A DNA stretch of 64,000 bases, taken from NCBI GenBank assembly GCA_963707965.1, contig CAVPRR010000005.1, positions 62,001 to 126,000 on the forward strand. Reading direction: 5' to 3'. The DNA comes from VRUE01 sp963707965 (lineage in GTDB: Bacteria; Actinomycetota; Thermoleophilia; Solirubrobacterales; 70-9). A program made the translations under genes and the position numbers. Numbering within the stretch: the stretch's first letter is position 1; each line of letters starts with the position of its first letter. The notes under the pieces are model-generated. The model was not told the origin of the DNA, did no database searches, and was given only the letters and a program-made list of their open reading frames with translations. This document shows, piece by piece, positions 15,327 to 23,823 of the stretch.

Positions 15327-17177
15327 ATGCAGGCCGATTCGGCGCTTGACGCTCCGGGCACCAAGGGCCCGATCAACGCTCCCCACACTCGCCTCGTCCG
15401 TCGCAGCGGTCACCTGGCGCCGATCGCCCTCTGCGCCGGTGCGGGGTTGTTCCTCTGTTCCCTCGCCAACGCGCTCTCACGGGAGACGCTGGACCCGTCC
15501 TCGCTGATCTACTGGGCGGGCATCCTGCTGATCGCCCTGCCGATCTTCTACCGGCTCACCTCACGCGATGCCTCGCCGGGAGAGCGGCTTGCGCTCGTTT
15601 GCTTGCTCGGCCTCTCCCTCTACGGAGTCAAGCTGGTGCGCGACGCCCCGATCTTTACCTTCTCCGACGAGCTGGTGCACGCCTTCAACGCGGACCAGAT
15701 CTCCACCCACCATCACCTCTTCCGCTTCAACCCGATCCTCCCGGTCACCCCGAACTACCCCGGCCTGGAGGGCGCCGCCTCTGCGCTGATGACACTCACC
15801 GGGATTTCGAGCTACGGCGCTGGGATCGTCGTCGTGGGCGCCGCCCGCCTCACGCTGGTAATCGGACTCTTCCTGCTCTTCGCGCGGATCAGCGGCTCGG
15901 CGCGGACCGCAGGGCTGGGGGTGGCGATCTACGCCGGCAACTTCAACTTCCTCTTCTGGGGCGCCCAGTTCTCCTACGAGTCGCTGTCGCTTCCCCTGTT
16001 CATCGTCGTGCTGATGGCTATCGCCGAGCGGGGCGCCTCCTCGCAGGAGTGGGCGCGGAACTGGACGGTGCCGATCGTGCTGGGGATCGCTGCGATCGTC
16101 GTCACCCACCACCTCACCTCATACGCGACCGTGGTCTTCCTGGCCACGCTGGCTCTCGCGTACCGGCTCGTGCGCAGGGATTGGGCCTGGCCCAATCCAT
16201 GGCGCTTCGCCGCCCTTGCCGCCGTGCTCGCGACCGTCTGGCTGCTGCTTGTCGCCACCTCGACCTTCGGCTACATCTCGCCGGTGCTCGGCGAAGCGTT
16301 CGAAGCGATCTTCCACACCGCCTCCGGCGAGGCGCCGCCGCGAGCGCTCTTCGAGGGCAAGGGCTCGAACATCCCGGCCACCCCGTTCCTCGCCCGCGCG
16401 GTGGCGCTGCTCGCGGTGGCGCTGCTCGCCGTCGCACTGCCGTTCGGGCTGCTGCGCATCCGGCGTCGCTACCGCTCGCAGCCCTTCGCCCTGGTCTTCG
16501 CGGTCGCCGCGCTCGCCTTCTTCGCGACGCTGCTCCTGCGATTGGCGCCCGCCGCCTGGGAGACCGGCAACCGCGCCGGCGAGTTCCTCTTCGTCGGCCT
16601 TGCCTTCGTCGTCGCCTGCGCGGGGCTGCAAAACTGGCGGCCGGGCAATCGCCCCTGGATCGGCCGCGTTTCGCTCACCGCCGCCCTCGGCGTGGTGCTG
16701 GTGGGCGGCGTGATCGCCGGCTGGCCCTGGGACCTCCAGCTAGCATCGCCGCTGCGCGCGAGCGCCGGCGGCAACACGATCTCCTCGGCGCCCCTCGCGG
16801 TCGCCGAATGGGCGAAGCGCAACATCCCCGAAGACCAGCGCTTCGCAGCCGCCGCCGCCGATGCCCGCATGCTGATGGTGCCCGGCGAGCACGTTGCGCT
16901 GGCCGGCAAGACGCCCGATGTCCAGGACCTGCTTGAAGAGCCCGCCCTGTCCGGATGGGAGCTGCCGCTGCTGCGCCGCGAAGACCTGCGCTACGTCGTC
17001 ACCGACCGGCGCGAAATCAGCTCGGACGCGACCAGGGGGTACTCGTTCTCGATCCGGGGCGACGAAGAGGAGTTGCTGCCGCTGGCCGCGGTGACGAAGT
17101 TCGCGGAAATCCCCGGGGCGATGCGAATCTACTCGAGCGGCAACATCTCGGTCTACGACCTGGGCGAAGGCCGGTGA
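15327..17177 (+). CDS. Multi-pass membrane protein, GT-C-like glycosyltransferase or polymerase candidate
   Basis: A 616-residue protein with roughly 11 or 12 hydrophobic segments between residues 30 and 475 and a soluble C-terminal region of about 140 residues. An early extracytoplasmic loop carries an acidic motif (FTFSDELVHAFNADQ), reminiscent of the Asp/Glu motif in GT-C enzymes. This suggests transfer of lipid-linked sugars outside the membrane, or polymerisation of repeat units; the family cannot be fixed by eye. The gene after it starts with a GTG inside its stop codon (GTGA), so translation is coupled. It follows the fusion glycosyltransferase by 65 bp. Confidence 0.7.
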   Translation: MQADSALDAPGTKGPINAPHTRLVRRSGHLAPIALCAGAGLFLCSLANALSRETLDPSSLIYWAGILLIALPIFYRLTSRDASPGERLALVCLLGLSLYGVKLVRDAPIFTFSDELVHAFNADQISTHHHLFRFNPILPVTPNYPGLEGAASALMTLTGISSYGAGIVVVGAARLTLVIGLFLLFARISGSARTAGLGVAIYAGNFNFLFWGAQFSYESLSLPLFIVVLMAIAERGASSQEWARNWTVPIVLGIAAIVVTHHLTSYATVVFLATLALAYRLVRRDWAWPNPWRFAALAAVLATVWLLLVATSTFGYISPVLGEAFEAIFHTASGEAPPRALFEGKGSNIPATPFLARAVALLAVALLAVALPFGLLRIRRRYRSQPFALVFAVAALAFFATLLLRLAPAAWETGNRAGEFLFVGLAFVVACAGLQNWRPGNRPWIGRVSLTAALGVVLVGGVIAGWPWDLQLASPLRASAGGNTISSAPLAVAEWAKRNIPEDQRFAAAAADARMLMVPGEHVALAGKTPDVQDLLEEPALSGWELPLLRREDLRYVVTDRREISSDATRGYSFSIRGDEEELLPLAAVTKFAEIPGAMRIYSSGNISVYDLGEGR

Positions 17178-18040
17178 GGGGCCACAGCGACCTGCGCGCC
17201 GTCGCCGGCCTGGCGCTGCTGTGCGCGGGCCTGGCGCTGCTGATCCCTCTCGACTGGGTGGCACTCGCCTTCGCGGCGCCCCTCGCCCTGTTGCTGCCGG
17301 GCTACGCGATCACCGCCGCAGCCTTCGCCCGCCGCCGGCTCGAGTGGCCGCACTTCCTGCTGCTCAGCCTCGGGCTCAGCCTGGCGACGCTGGCCCTGGG
17401 CAGCCTCGTGCTCGACTACGTCCCGGGCGGTGTCCGCGCGCTCTCCTGGGCGATCCTGCTGCTGCTCGTCGTGCTCAACGGCTGCCGAGTTGCGGCGCTG
17501 CACCGCAAGGGCCCGGCACCATTCCGCTGGCCGCAGCTGCGGCTGCGGCTGCGAGCCTGGGAAGCCGGGCTGCTGCTGGGCGGGTTCGCAGCCGCCGTCG
17601 CCGCCATTGTCCTCGCCTCCGCGACGGTGCCAGCCAGGAACGCCCTTGGTTACACGCAGCTCTGGATCCTTCCCAAGGCCGGTTCCAATGGCAGCGAAGC
17701 CCGGATCGGCGTCGGCAGCCAGGAGCAAAGCCCGGTCGATTTCGACCTGCGGATCAGGGTCGGCGGCCGCGGTAGTGCCCCGGCTAGGCTCGCCGAGCGC
17801 CGAAGCGCCACCCACGGTCGCAGACAGGAACTGGGCCTGGCCACTGCGCTGGGCGCCGAAATCGTCCGCCGCAGCTTCACCCTGAGGCCGGGCGAAACCC
17901 AGGTGGTCACGGTCGGTCCCCCCGCCACGCCCGCGGGCACGACGGTCCCAGTCGTCGCAACGCTGTTGCGTCACAATCGCCCCTACGGCGTCTATCGCCG
18001 GGTCAAGGGCCGACTCGTTGCGCCGGAGCGACGGCAATGA
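17174..18040 (+). CDS. DUF1616-type membrane protein
   Basis: A 288-residue protein from GTG 17174, overlapping the previous stop. Four membrane segments cover about residues 8-150 (AVAGLALLCAGLALLIPL, VALAFAAPLALLLPGYAIT, FLLLSLGLSLATLALGSLVL, AILLLLVVLNGCRVAAL), with a fifth near 140. The rest is a soluble beta-rich region with a C-terminal segment RPYGVYRRVKGRLVAPERRQ. The LLLPGYAI motif in the second segment is characteristic of DUF1616 proteins, which are frequent in archaeal and actinobacterial surface-polysaccharide loci. The function is unknown. Stop and next start overlap (ATGA). Confidence 0.65.
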   Translation: MRGHSDLRAVAGLALLCAGLALLIPLDWVALAFAAPLALLLPGYAITAAAFARRRLEWPHFLLLSLGLSLATLALGSLVLDYVPGGVRALSWAILLLLVVLNGCRVAALHRKGPAPFRWPQLRLRLRAWEAGLLLGGFAAAVAAIVLASATVPARNALGYTQLWILPKAGSNGSEARIGVGSQEQSPVDFDLRIRVGGRGSAPARLAERRSATHGRRQELGLATALGAEIVRRSFTLRPGETQVVTVGPPATPAGTTVPVVATLLRHNRPYGVYRRVKGRLVAPERRQ

Positions 18041-19110
18041 ACTCCATGTCGGCGTCAAGCTCGGTGGTCGACATCGTGATCAACAACCACAACTACGGCA
18101 CCTTCCTGAAAGACGCGATCGACAGCGCCCGCCGGCAGACCCACGACCGCGTCAACGTGATCGTCGTCGACGACGGCTCAAGCGACGACTCGCGTCAAGT
18201 CCTCGACGCGGCGGACGGGGTGACCGTCGTGCTGAAGGAGAACGGCGGACAGGCCTCCGCGCTCAACGCCGGCATGGAGCGCTGCGAGGGGGACATCGTG
18301 ATCTTCCTCGATGCCGACGACATGCTTTGTTCCGATGCCGCCGCGCGTGCGGCGGCGCTCTTCGACGCCGAGGAAAGCGTCAGCAAGGTCCAGTTCCGAA
18401 TGGAGGTGATCGACGCCGCCGGGCGCCCAACCGGCACGATCAAGCCGGCCGCCCACCTGCGGATGCCCGCAGGCGATGTCCGCGCAGCCGAGCTCGCCTA
18501 CCCCTACGACCTGGTCTGGATGGCGACCAGCGCCAACGCGTTCCGCGCTGAGGCGGTGCGCCGCATCCTCCCCATCCCCGAGCGCGCATACCCGGTGACC
18601 GGCGCCGACTGGTATCTGGTGCACCTGACCGCGCTCCTGGGCCGCGTGGCATCAGTCGACGCGGTCGGCGTCAGCTACCGCGTGCACGGCGCCAACAGCT
18701 ACGAGCCGGGAGTTGACAGCCTGGACGTCTCGCACCTGCGTAAGGCCATCGAGTTTGCCGCCGCGACCTCCCCCGAGCTGCTGCGGCTCGCCGGCGAGCT
18801 CGGGCAGCCCCACCCCGATCGCATTCTTTCGATCGCGGACCTCGCGAACAGGATGGCTTCGCTCAAGCTTGAGCCCCAGCTTCACCCAATCGCCGGCGAC
18901 CGCATCCGGAAGCTGCTCGCCGATGCGGTTCGCGCCGCCCGGCGCCGCGACAACGCCTCACTGCCGATGAAAGCGATCTTCGTCGGCTGGTTCGCGGCGA
19001 TGGCCGCCTCCCCCCGCCCCCTCGCCCGCCGCCTTGCCGAGCTGTTCATGTTCCCCGAGCGGCGCCGCTTCCTCAACCGGCTTCTGGGACGGCTGCAGTG
19101 CGCATCCTGA
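18037..19110 (+). CDS. GT2 family glycosyltransferase
   Basis: A 357-residue protein with an N-terminal GT-A fold: VDIVINNHNYGTFLKDAID (nucleotide-binding strand), NVIVVDDGSSDDSRQVL, NGGQASALNAGMERCEGDIV and the metal-binding FLDADDML. The C-terminal third is helical with a basic end. Such enzymes transfer a sugar from a nucleotide donor to a lipid-linked acceptor on the cytoplasmic face. The ATG overlaps the preceding stop by 4 nt (ATGA), and the next gene starts inside its last codons. Donor and acceptor cannot be read from the sequence. Confidence 0.85.
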   Translation: MNSMSASSSVVDIVINNHNYGTFLKDAIDSARRQTHDRVNVIVVDDGSSDDSRQVLDAADGVTVVLKENGGQASALNAGMERCEGDIVIFLDADDMLCSDAAARAAALFDAEESVSKVQFRMEVIDAAGRPTGTIKPAAHLRMPAGDVRAAELAYPYDLVWMATSANAFRAEAVRRILPIPERAYPVTGADWYLVHLTALLGRVASVDAVGVSYRVHGANSYEPGVDSLDVSHLRKAIEFAAATSPELLRLAGELGQPHPDRILSIADLANRMASLKLEPQLHPIAGDRIRKLLADAVRAARRRDNASLPMKAIFVGWFAAMAASPRPLARRLAELFMFPERRRFLNRLLGRLQCAS

Positions 19111-20354
19111 TCGCCACCGACCACTTCCCTCCCTTCATCGGCGGTGCCCATCGCCAGGCGCAGCTGCTAGGCCGGGAAATGGCGAACCGGGGCCACGTGG
19201 TGTCTGTCGTCACTCCCTGGCACGGCGGCCTACCGAAGCTCGAACACGACGACGGCTTCGTCGTCCACAGGGTCCGCCAGGTGCGCACCGCATTCGACTT
19301 CATGGTCAGCGACCGGCGCCAGCGCCACCAACCGCCGTTCCCCGACCCGATCACGGTGGTCGCCCTTCATAACCTGATCTCCGACTTCGAGCCCGACGTC
19401 ATCCACGCCTACGGCTGGCTCACCTTCTCGGTCGCCGCGGCGCTGGGGCGCAAGCGCATCCCCCTACTCGTCTCGGCCCGCGACTACTGCTACTTCTGCG
19501 CGACCCGGACGCTGCTGCGCAAGGGAGCGCCCTGCTCGGGCCCTGGCCCGCTCAAGTGCCTGGTCTGCGCCGGTGACTACTACGGCCGTCCCAAGGGCTG
19601 GTTTGCCGCGGCCGGCGTGGCGCTCTCCAAGCCACTGCTGACCCGGAGGATGACCGGCCTGCACAGCGTCAGCACCTACGTGCACGACGTCACCGTCGCC
19701 AACGTCAGGGACGACGCCCGCAGGCTGTTCGAGGTGACAATCCCCAGCTTCCAGGCGGAGTCGCCGCCCCGGCCGGGAGAGGAGGGCCCCGATATCGAAG
19801 CCTGGCTGGCGCGATTGCCTGAGGAGCCATTCATCCTCTATGTCGGCGCCTTTCGCAAGGTCAAGGGCCTGGAGACCCTCTTCGCGGCCTACCGCCGGCT
19901 CGACTCCCCCCCGCCCCTGGTCCTGATGGGAACCTTCGAGCGGGACTCGCCCACCGACTTCCCGCCCGAGGCGATCGTGCTCACCAACGTGCCCCACCGA
20001 GCAGTGATGGCGTCCTGGGAGCGGGCCCTGTTTGGGGTGATGCCCTCGCTGTGGCCGGAGCCGCTCGGCGCCACCGTCGCCGAGGGGATGAGCAGGGGCC
20101 GGCCGGTGATCGGAACGCGGCTCGGCGGCCACACCGACATGCTCGACGAGACGACCGGCGTCCTCGTCCCGCAGGGCGACGTCAAGGCGCTCACCGCGGC
20201 GATGGCCGGACTGATAGAGAACCCGGAGCGGCGAGAAGCGCTGGGCCGCGCCGCCGCCGAGCGGGCCAAGAGCTTCGCGGGGCCCAACGTGTTGCCGCGC
20301 TTCGAGGATGCCTACGAGGCCATGATCGCCGCTGGCGCCACTGAGCCGAGATGA
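19098..20354 (+). CDS. GT4 family glycosyltransferase
   Basis: A 418-residue GT-B enzyme. The N-terminal domain begins MRILIATDHFPPFIGGAHRQ, typical of GT4. The C-terminal domain has FILYVGAFRKVKGLETLF, LMGTFERDSP and the E-x7-E-type region near PSLWPEPLGATVAEGMSRGR with GTRLGGHTDML. A cysteine cluster (YCYFCATRTLLRKGAPC, KCLVCAGDYYG) sits in the middle, as in the related gene at 33199, and may bind a metal or form a structural knuckle. The start is GTG 19098, overlapping the previous gene by 13 bp; the end overlaps the next gene (ATGA). The sugar specificity is unknown. Confidence 0.85.
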   Translation: MRILIATDHFPPFIGGAHRQAQLLGREMANRGHVVSVVTPWHGGLPKLEHDDGFVVHRVRQVRTAFDFMVSDRRQRHQPPFPDPITVVALHNLISDFEPDVIHAYGWLTFSVAAALGRKRIPLLVSARDYCYFCATRTLLRKGAPCSGPGPLKCLVCAGDYYGRPKGWFAAAGVALSKPLLTRRMTGLHSVSTYVHDVTVANVRDDARRLFEVTIPSFQAESPPRPGEEGPDIEAWLARLPEEPFILYVGAFRKVKGLETLFAAYRRLDSPPPLVLMGTFERDSPTDFPPEAIVLTNVPHRAVMASWERALFGVMPSLWPEPLGATVAEGMSRGRPVIGTRLGGHTDMLDETTGVLVPQGDVKALTAAMAGLIENPERREALGRAAAERAKSFAGPNVLPRFEDAYEAMIAAGATEPR

Positions 20355-21574
20355 GGATCCTGCTGGTGACGCCCATGCTGCCGCGGAAGGACGGCACCGG
20401 GGCGATCCCGATCCTCCTCCACGCGCAGCTGCTCGGCCTGCGCCAGCGCCACGAGGTCACCCTGGTCAGCACGGTGGGAGACGAGCCCGGCGAAGCCCAA
20501 GCGGCGGAGCGGCTGCGAGCTTCGGGCGTCGATGCCCACCTCGCCGACCGCCGCCAGCCGCACTCGGTTGCCGGCCGCTGGCGGCGCCGGGCGCGCCTCG
20601 CAAGCACCTGGCTAGGCGGCAATCCGTGGCGGGCAGCCTGGTTCGCCGACCCAGGCGTGCAGCCGATCCTCGACCGGCTCGCCGCGATGCGCGGCTTCGA
20701 TGTGGTCGCGGTCGAGGACAGCGCGATGTCCGGCTACAGGCTGCCGACCGGCATCCCCTCGGTCCTCACCGAGCACGAGGTGCTGCGACCGCGCCCGGTC
20801 GACCGGCATCCGGGCCGGCCCACAGAGTGGCCGGGTTGGGCGCTGGGCGAACTGGACTGGAGGCGGCGGCCCCGCTTTCAGCACGCCGCCTGGAGGCGCT
20901 TCGACCGGGTGCTGGCCTTTGGCCGGCGCGACGCCGGGGCGATCGCGGAGCTCGCCCCCGAGCTCGCCGCACGCGTCCGAGTCAGCCCCTTCGGCCTGGA
21001 GCTGCCCACCCTGGTGGACCCCGCTCACGAGCGCCCGGAGACAGTGCTCTTCATTGGCAACTTCTCGCACCGGCCCAACCGCGACGCGGCGAGGTGGCTG
21101 GCGGGCGAGATCATGCCCGCCGTGCGCAAGCGCCGGCAGGAGGCCCGCCTGCGAATCGTCGGCAGCCACCCGCCGCGCGAGATCCTCGGACTCTCCGGCC
21201 CCGGGGTCGAGGTGATCGCCGACGCGCCCAGCATCGAGCCCCATATGGTGGAGGCAGCCGTTGTCGTCGCTCCGGTGCGCACAGGCGGCGGCATGCGGAT
21301 GAAGGTTCTGCAGGCGCTCGCCGCCGGCAAGGCGGTCGTTACGACCGGCCGCGGCGTCGAGGGTTTCGACTGCTTCCAGATCCCACCGCCGCTCCTCGTC
21401 GCGGACGGGGCCGAGCGGTTCGCGGAGGAGACCGCGGCCCTGCTGGCCGACCCGCCGCGGCGGAGCGAGCTGGGGCGACGGGCGCGCCACTTTGCCGAGG
21501 AGCACCACAGCCCGAGCGCCTGGGGGGCACGTTTGGAGGCCATCTACGAGGAGGCCACCGAGGATGCTCGCTGA
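20351..21574 (+). CDS. GT4 family glycosyltransferase
   Basis: A 407-residue GT-B enzyme starting MRILLVTPMLPRKDGTGAIP. The C-terminal nucleotide-binding domain shows TVLFIGNFSHRPNRDAARWL, LRIVGSHPPREIL, VIADAPSIEPHMVEAAVVVA and PVRTGGGMRMKVLQALAAGK, which is the donor-site signature of the Glyco_trans_1_4 / GT4 subgroup. It is translationally coupled to the preceding GT4 gene by ATGA overlap. An 80-bp gap follows before the next glycosyltransferase. It is probably cytoplasmic or peripheral to the membrane, extending the lipid-linked oligosaccharide. Confidence 0.85.
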   Translation: MRILLVTPMLPRKDGTGAIPILLHAQLLGLRQRHEVTLVSTVGDEPGEAQAAERLRASGVDAHLADRRQPHSVAGRWRRRARLASTWLGGNPWRAAWFADPGVQPILDRLAAMRGFDVVAVEDSAMSGYRLPTGIPSVLTEHEVLRPRPVDRHPGRPTEWPGWALGELDWRRRPRFQHAAWRRFDRVLAFGRRDAGAIAELAPELAARVRVSPFGLELPTLVDPAHERPETVLFIGNFSHRPNRDAARWLAGEIMPAVRKRRQEARLRIVGSHPPREILGLSGPGVEVIADAPSIEPHMVEAAVVVAPVRTGGGMRMKVLQALAAGKAVVTTGRGVEGFDCFQIPPPLLVADGAERFAEETAALLADPPRRSELGRRARHFAEEHHSPSAWGARLEAIYEEATEDAR

Positions 21575-21653
21575 GGTCGTCGCCGGGGAGTCGGCCCCCG
21601 AGTCGCGGCCCGGCTGAGGATGCCATCGCCGTACGCGGCTAACCTCGCGTTGG

Positions 21654-22727
21654 ATGGCGCTCGACGTCCATACGCCCGAAGAGGGGCCGCCGCTGAATGA
21701 GCCACCCCGGGCCAGCGTGATCATCCCCACGTACCAGCGCTGCGATGCCCTGCGCCGCGCCCTGCTCGCCCTCGCCGAGCAGACAGCCCCGGCCGACTCC
21801 TACGAGGCGGTGGTCTCGATCGACGGATCGAGCGACGGCACTCGCGAGATGCTGGCCGGGCTTACGGCGAAAGTGCCCTATGAGCTGCGGGTCGTCGAGG
21901 GCTTGGGCCGGGGCCGGGCGGCCGCTCGCAACGTCGCCCTGGCGGAGGCGCAGGGCGAAGTGACGATCCTGATCGACGACGACATGGAGCCGGCACCGCA
22001 GTTCATAGAGCGGCACCTGGCCAGCCACCCGCCCGGTGCGCGAGTCTGCGTGCTCGGGCCGGTGCCGGTCACAGTCGACCGCTCGAGCTCCCTCGCGGCC
22101 CGCTACGTGCAGGCCAAGTTTGCCGCCCACCTCGAAGAGATGGCCCGGCCGGGGCACAGCTTTGTGCCGCGCGATTTCTACTCAGGTAACGCGTCGCTAG
22201 CGACCGAGGTGCTGCGCGAGGTCGGCGCCTTCGACGAGACCTTCACCCCGTACGGCAACGAGGACGTCGAGCTCTCGCTGCGGCTGAGCAAGGCGGGTGT
22301 GACCTTTCGCTACGACCCCGAGGCGCTCGCCCGCCAGCAATACGACAAGAACCTGACCGGGCTGGCGCGCGACACGCTGGATAAAGGGCGTACCACTGTG
22401 CTGCTGGCACGGAGACACCCGGACGCCTTCGCCGCCCTTCGCCTGGCAGTGCCGTGGGACGGCTCGCGCCCGTGGCTGGCGAGCAGGGCAGCGCTGCTGT
22501 GCCTGACCTGGCGCCGGCCGGTCGTGGCGGCGGGCGTGTTCGCAGCCGCAGCGCTGCTGGAGCGACTCGCCCTTTGGCGCCGGCCTCTCTTCTACCGCGC
22601 CGTGCTCGACTACGCATTCTGGGCAGGTGTCGGGGCCGAGCTGGGCGAATCCACAGACGACGGCGCGCTGGCGCAGCTGGCGGGTGAACTACACCGTGGC
22701 CCAATCGATCTTCTTCTACACGGATAG
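21654..22727 (+). CDS. GT2 family glycosyltransferase
   Basis: A 357-residue protein with the GT-A domain ASVIIPTYQRCDALRRALLA, AVVSIDGSSDGTREMLAG, GRGRAAARNVALAEAQGEVT and the metal motif LIDDDMEP. The galactosyltransferase-type region GAFDETFTPYGNEDVELSLR supplies the acceptor-side ED. A C-terminal hydrophobic stretch (AALLCLTWRRPVVAAGVFAA) suggests a membrane association. The gene starts at ATG 21654 and overlaps the next glycosyltransferase by about 44 bp. Confidence 0.85.
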   Translation: MALDVHTPEEGPPLNEPPRASVIIPTYQRCDALRRALLALAEQTAPADSYEAVVSIDGSSDGTREMLAGLTAKVPYELRVVEGLGRGRAAARNVALAEAQGEVTILIDDDMEPAPQFIERHLASHPPGARVCVLGPVPVTVDRSSSLAARYVQAKFAAHLEEMARPGHSFVPRDFYSGNASLATEVLREVGAFDETFTPYGNEDVELSLRLSKAGVTFRYDPEALARQQYDKNLTGLARDTLDKGRTTVLLARRHPDAFAALRLAVPWDGSRPWLASRAALLCLTWRRPVVAAGVFAAAALLERLALWRRPLFYRAVLDYAFWAGVGAELGESTDDGALAQLAGELHRGPIDLLLHG

Positions 22728-23823
22728 CCGCGAACTCGGTGGTGCCGAGAACGCGATGCTGATGCTGCTCGAAACGCTCGACCGCTCATGCTGGCGCCCC
22801 ACCCTGCTGCTCGACGCAGGCGGCGAGGCCGAGCCACTGGCCGAGCGGGCGGCGAGCCTGGACGTGCCGACGCGCCGCGTGGCGCCGATGCCGCTGGGCC
22901 TGACCGGCGGGCGCCGGGCGCTGCGCCTGGCGCGGCAGTTGCGCCGCGAGCAGCCGGCCTTGCTGCACGCGCATCTGAGCTGGCCGCTGGCGGCCAAGTG
23001 GGCCCTCTTCGCTGCGGTGCTCGCCCGCGTGCCGTGCGTGGCCACCGTGCAGCTGATCCCGCGGATGGAGCTCGATCGCTCGAGCTTCCTGCAGCTGCGC
23101 CTGCTTGCTCGCGGGGTGGGCCGCTACATCGCGGTCTCGCGGGCAATCGCGAGCGAGCTGCGCGAGCGCTTCCGCTGGCCGGCGGAGAAGATCGAGGTCA
23201 TCCATAACGCGGTCGATTCCGAGCGCTTCGACGTAGCGGCCTCAGCGACCCTGCGCGAGAAACTGCGCGGCGGCCGGGAGCTGGCCCTGGTGCTCACCTG
23301 CGCTCGCCTCGACGAGCAGAAGGGCCACACCGTCCTGTTCCGGGCCGCCGCCGAGATCCCCGAGGCAAGGTTCGTCCTCGCCGGTGACGGCCCTCTGCGC
23401 GGCGAGCTCGAAGCTGAGACGACCCGGCTCGGGATCGCTGACCGGGTTCTCTTCCTCGGCCGCCGGGACGACGTGCCTGAGTTGCTCGCCGCGTGCGACG
23501 TCTTTGCGCTGCCGTCGCTGTACGAGGGCTCTTCTTTGGCTGTGCTCGAGGCGATGGCCGCGTACCGCCCGGTGGTCACCTCCGCGATCGGCGGCAGCGA
23601 CGAGCTGATCGCCGACGGCGAGAGCGGTCTGCTGGTCCCGCCCGGGGACGCGGGGGCGCTTGCAGCCGCCCTGCGGCGCCTGCTTGGCGACGCGGAGCTG
23701 CGCGCAGCGCTCGTCGGGCGGGCGCGACAGCGGGTGGACGCCGAGTTCAGCCGCGCGGCGATGGGCCGCCGGGTCGAAAGGGTCTACGAGGAGCTCCTGG
23801 GCGATGGGCGCGACGCTTCCTGA
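22684..23823 (+). CDS. GT4 family glycosyltransferase
   Basis: About 379 residues. Motifs are SRELGGAENAMLMLLETLD (GT4 acceptor-side loop), LLHAHLSWPLAAKWALFAA, IEVIHNAVDSERFDV, LVLTCARLDEQKGHTVLF, FVLAGDGPLRGELE, and the donor-binding PSLYEGSSLAVLEAMAAYR followed by SAIGGSDELIADGESGLLVP. I placed the start at GTG 22684 (then NYTVAQSIFFYT) because the longer frame is out of character; GTG 22696 is also possible. Either choice overlaps the upstream GT2 gene. Its 3' end overlaps the kinase-like gene by 20 bp. Confidence 0.85.
   Translation: MNYTVAQSIFFYTDSRELGGAENAMLMLLETLDRSCWRPTLLLDAGGEAEPLAERAASLDVPTRRVAPMPLGLTGGRRALRLARQLRREQPALLHAHLSWPLAAKWALFAAVLARVPCVATVQLIPRMELDRSSFLQLRLLARGVGRYIAVSRAIASELRERFRWPAEKIEVIHNAVDSERFDVAASATLREKLRGGRELALVLTCARLDEQKGHTVLFRAAAEIPEARFVLAGDGPLRGELEAETTRLGIADRVLFLGRRDDVPELLAACDVFALPSLYEGSSLAVLEAMAAYRPVVTSAIGGSDELIADGESGLLVPPGDAGALAAALRRLLGDAELRAALVGRARQRVDAEFSRAAMGRRVERVYEELLGDGRDAS

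Noticed and set aside
20351..21574. Indels in other glycosyltransferase genes
   Set aside because: Translations of the remaining glycosyltransferases are continuous over all family motifs, so only 25347-26323 is called broken.
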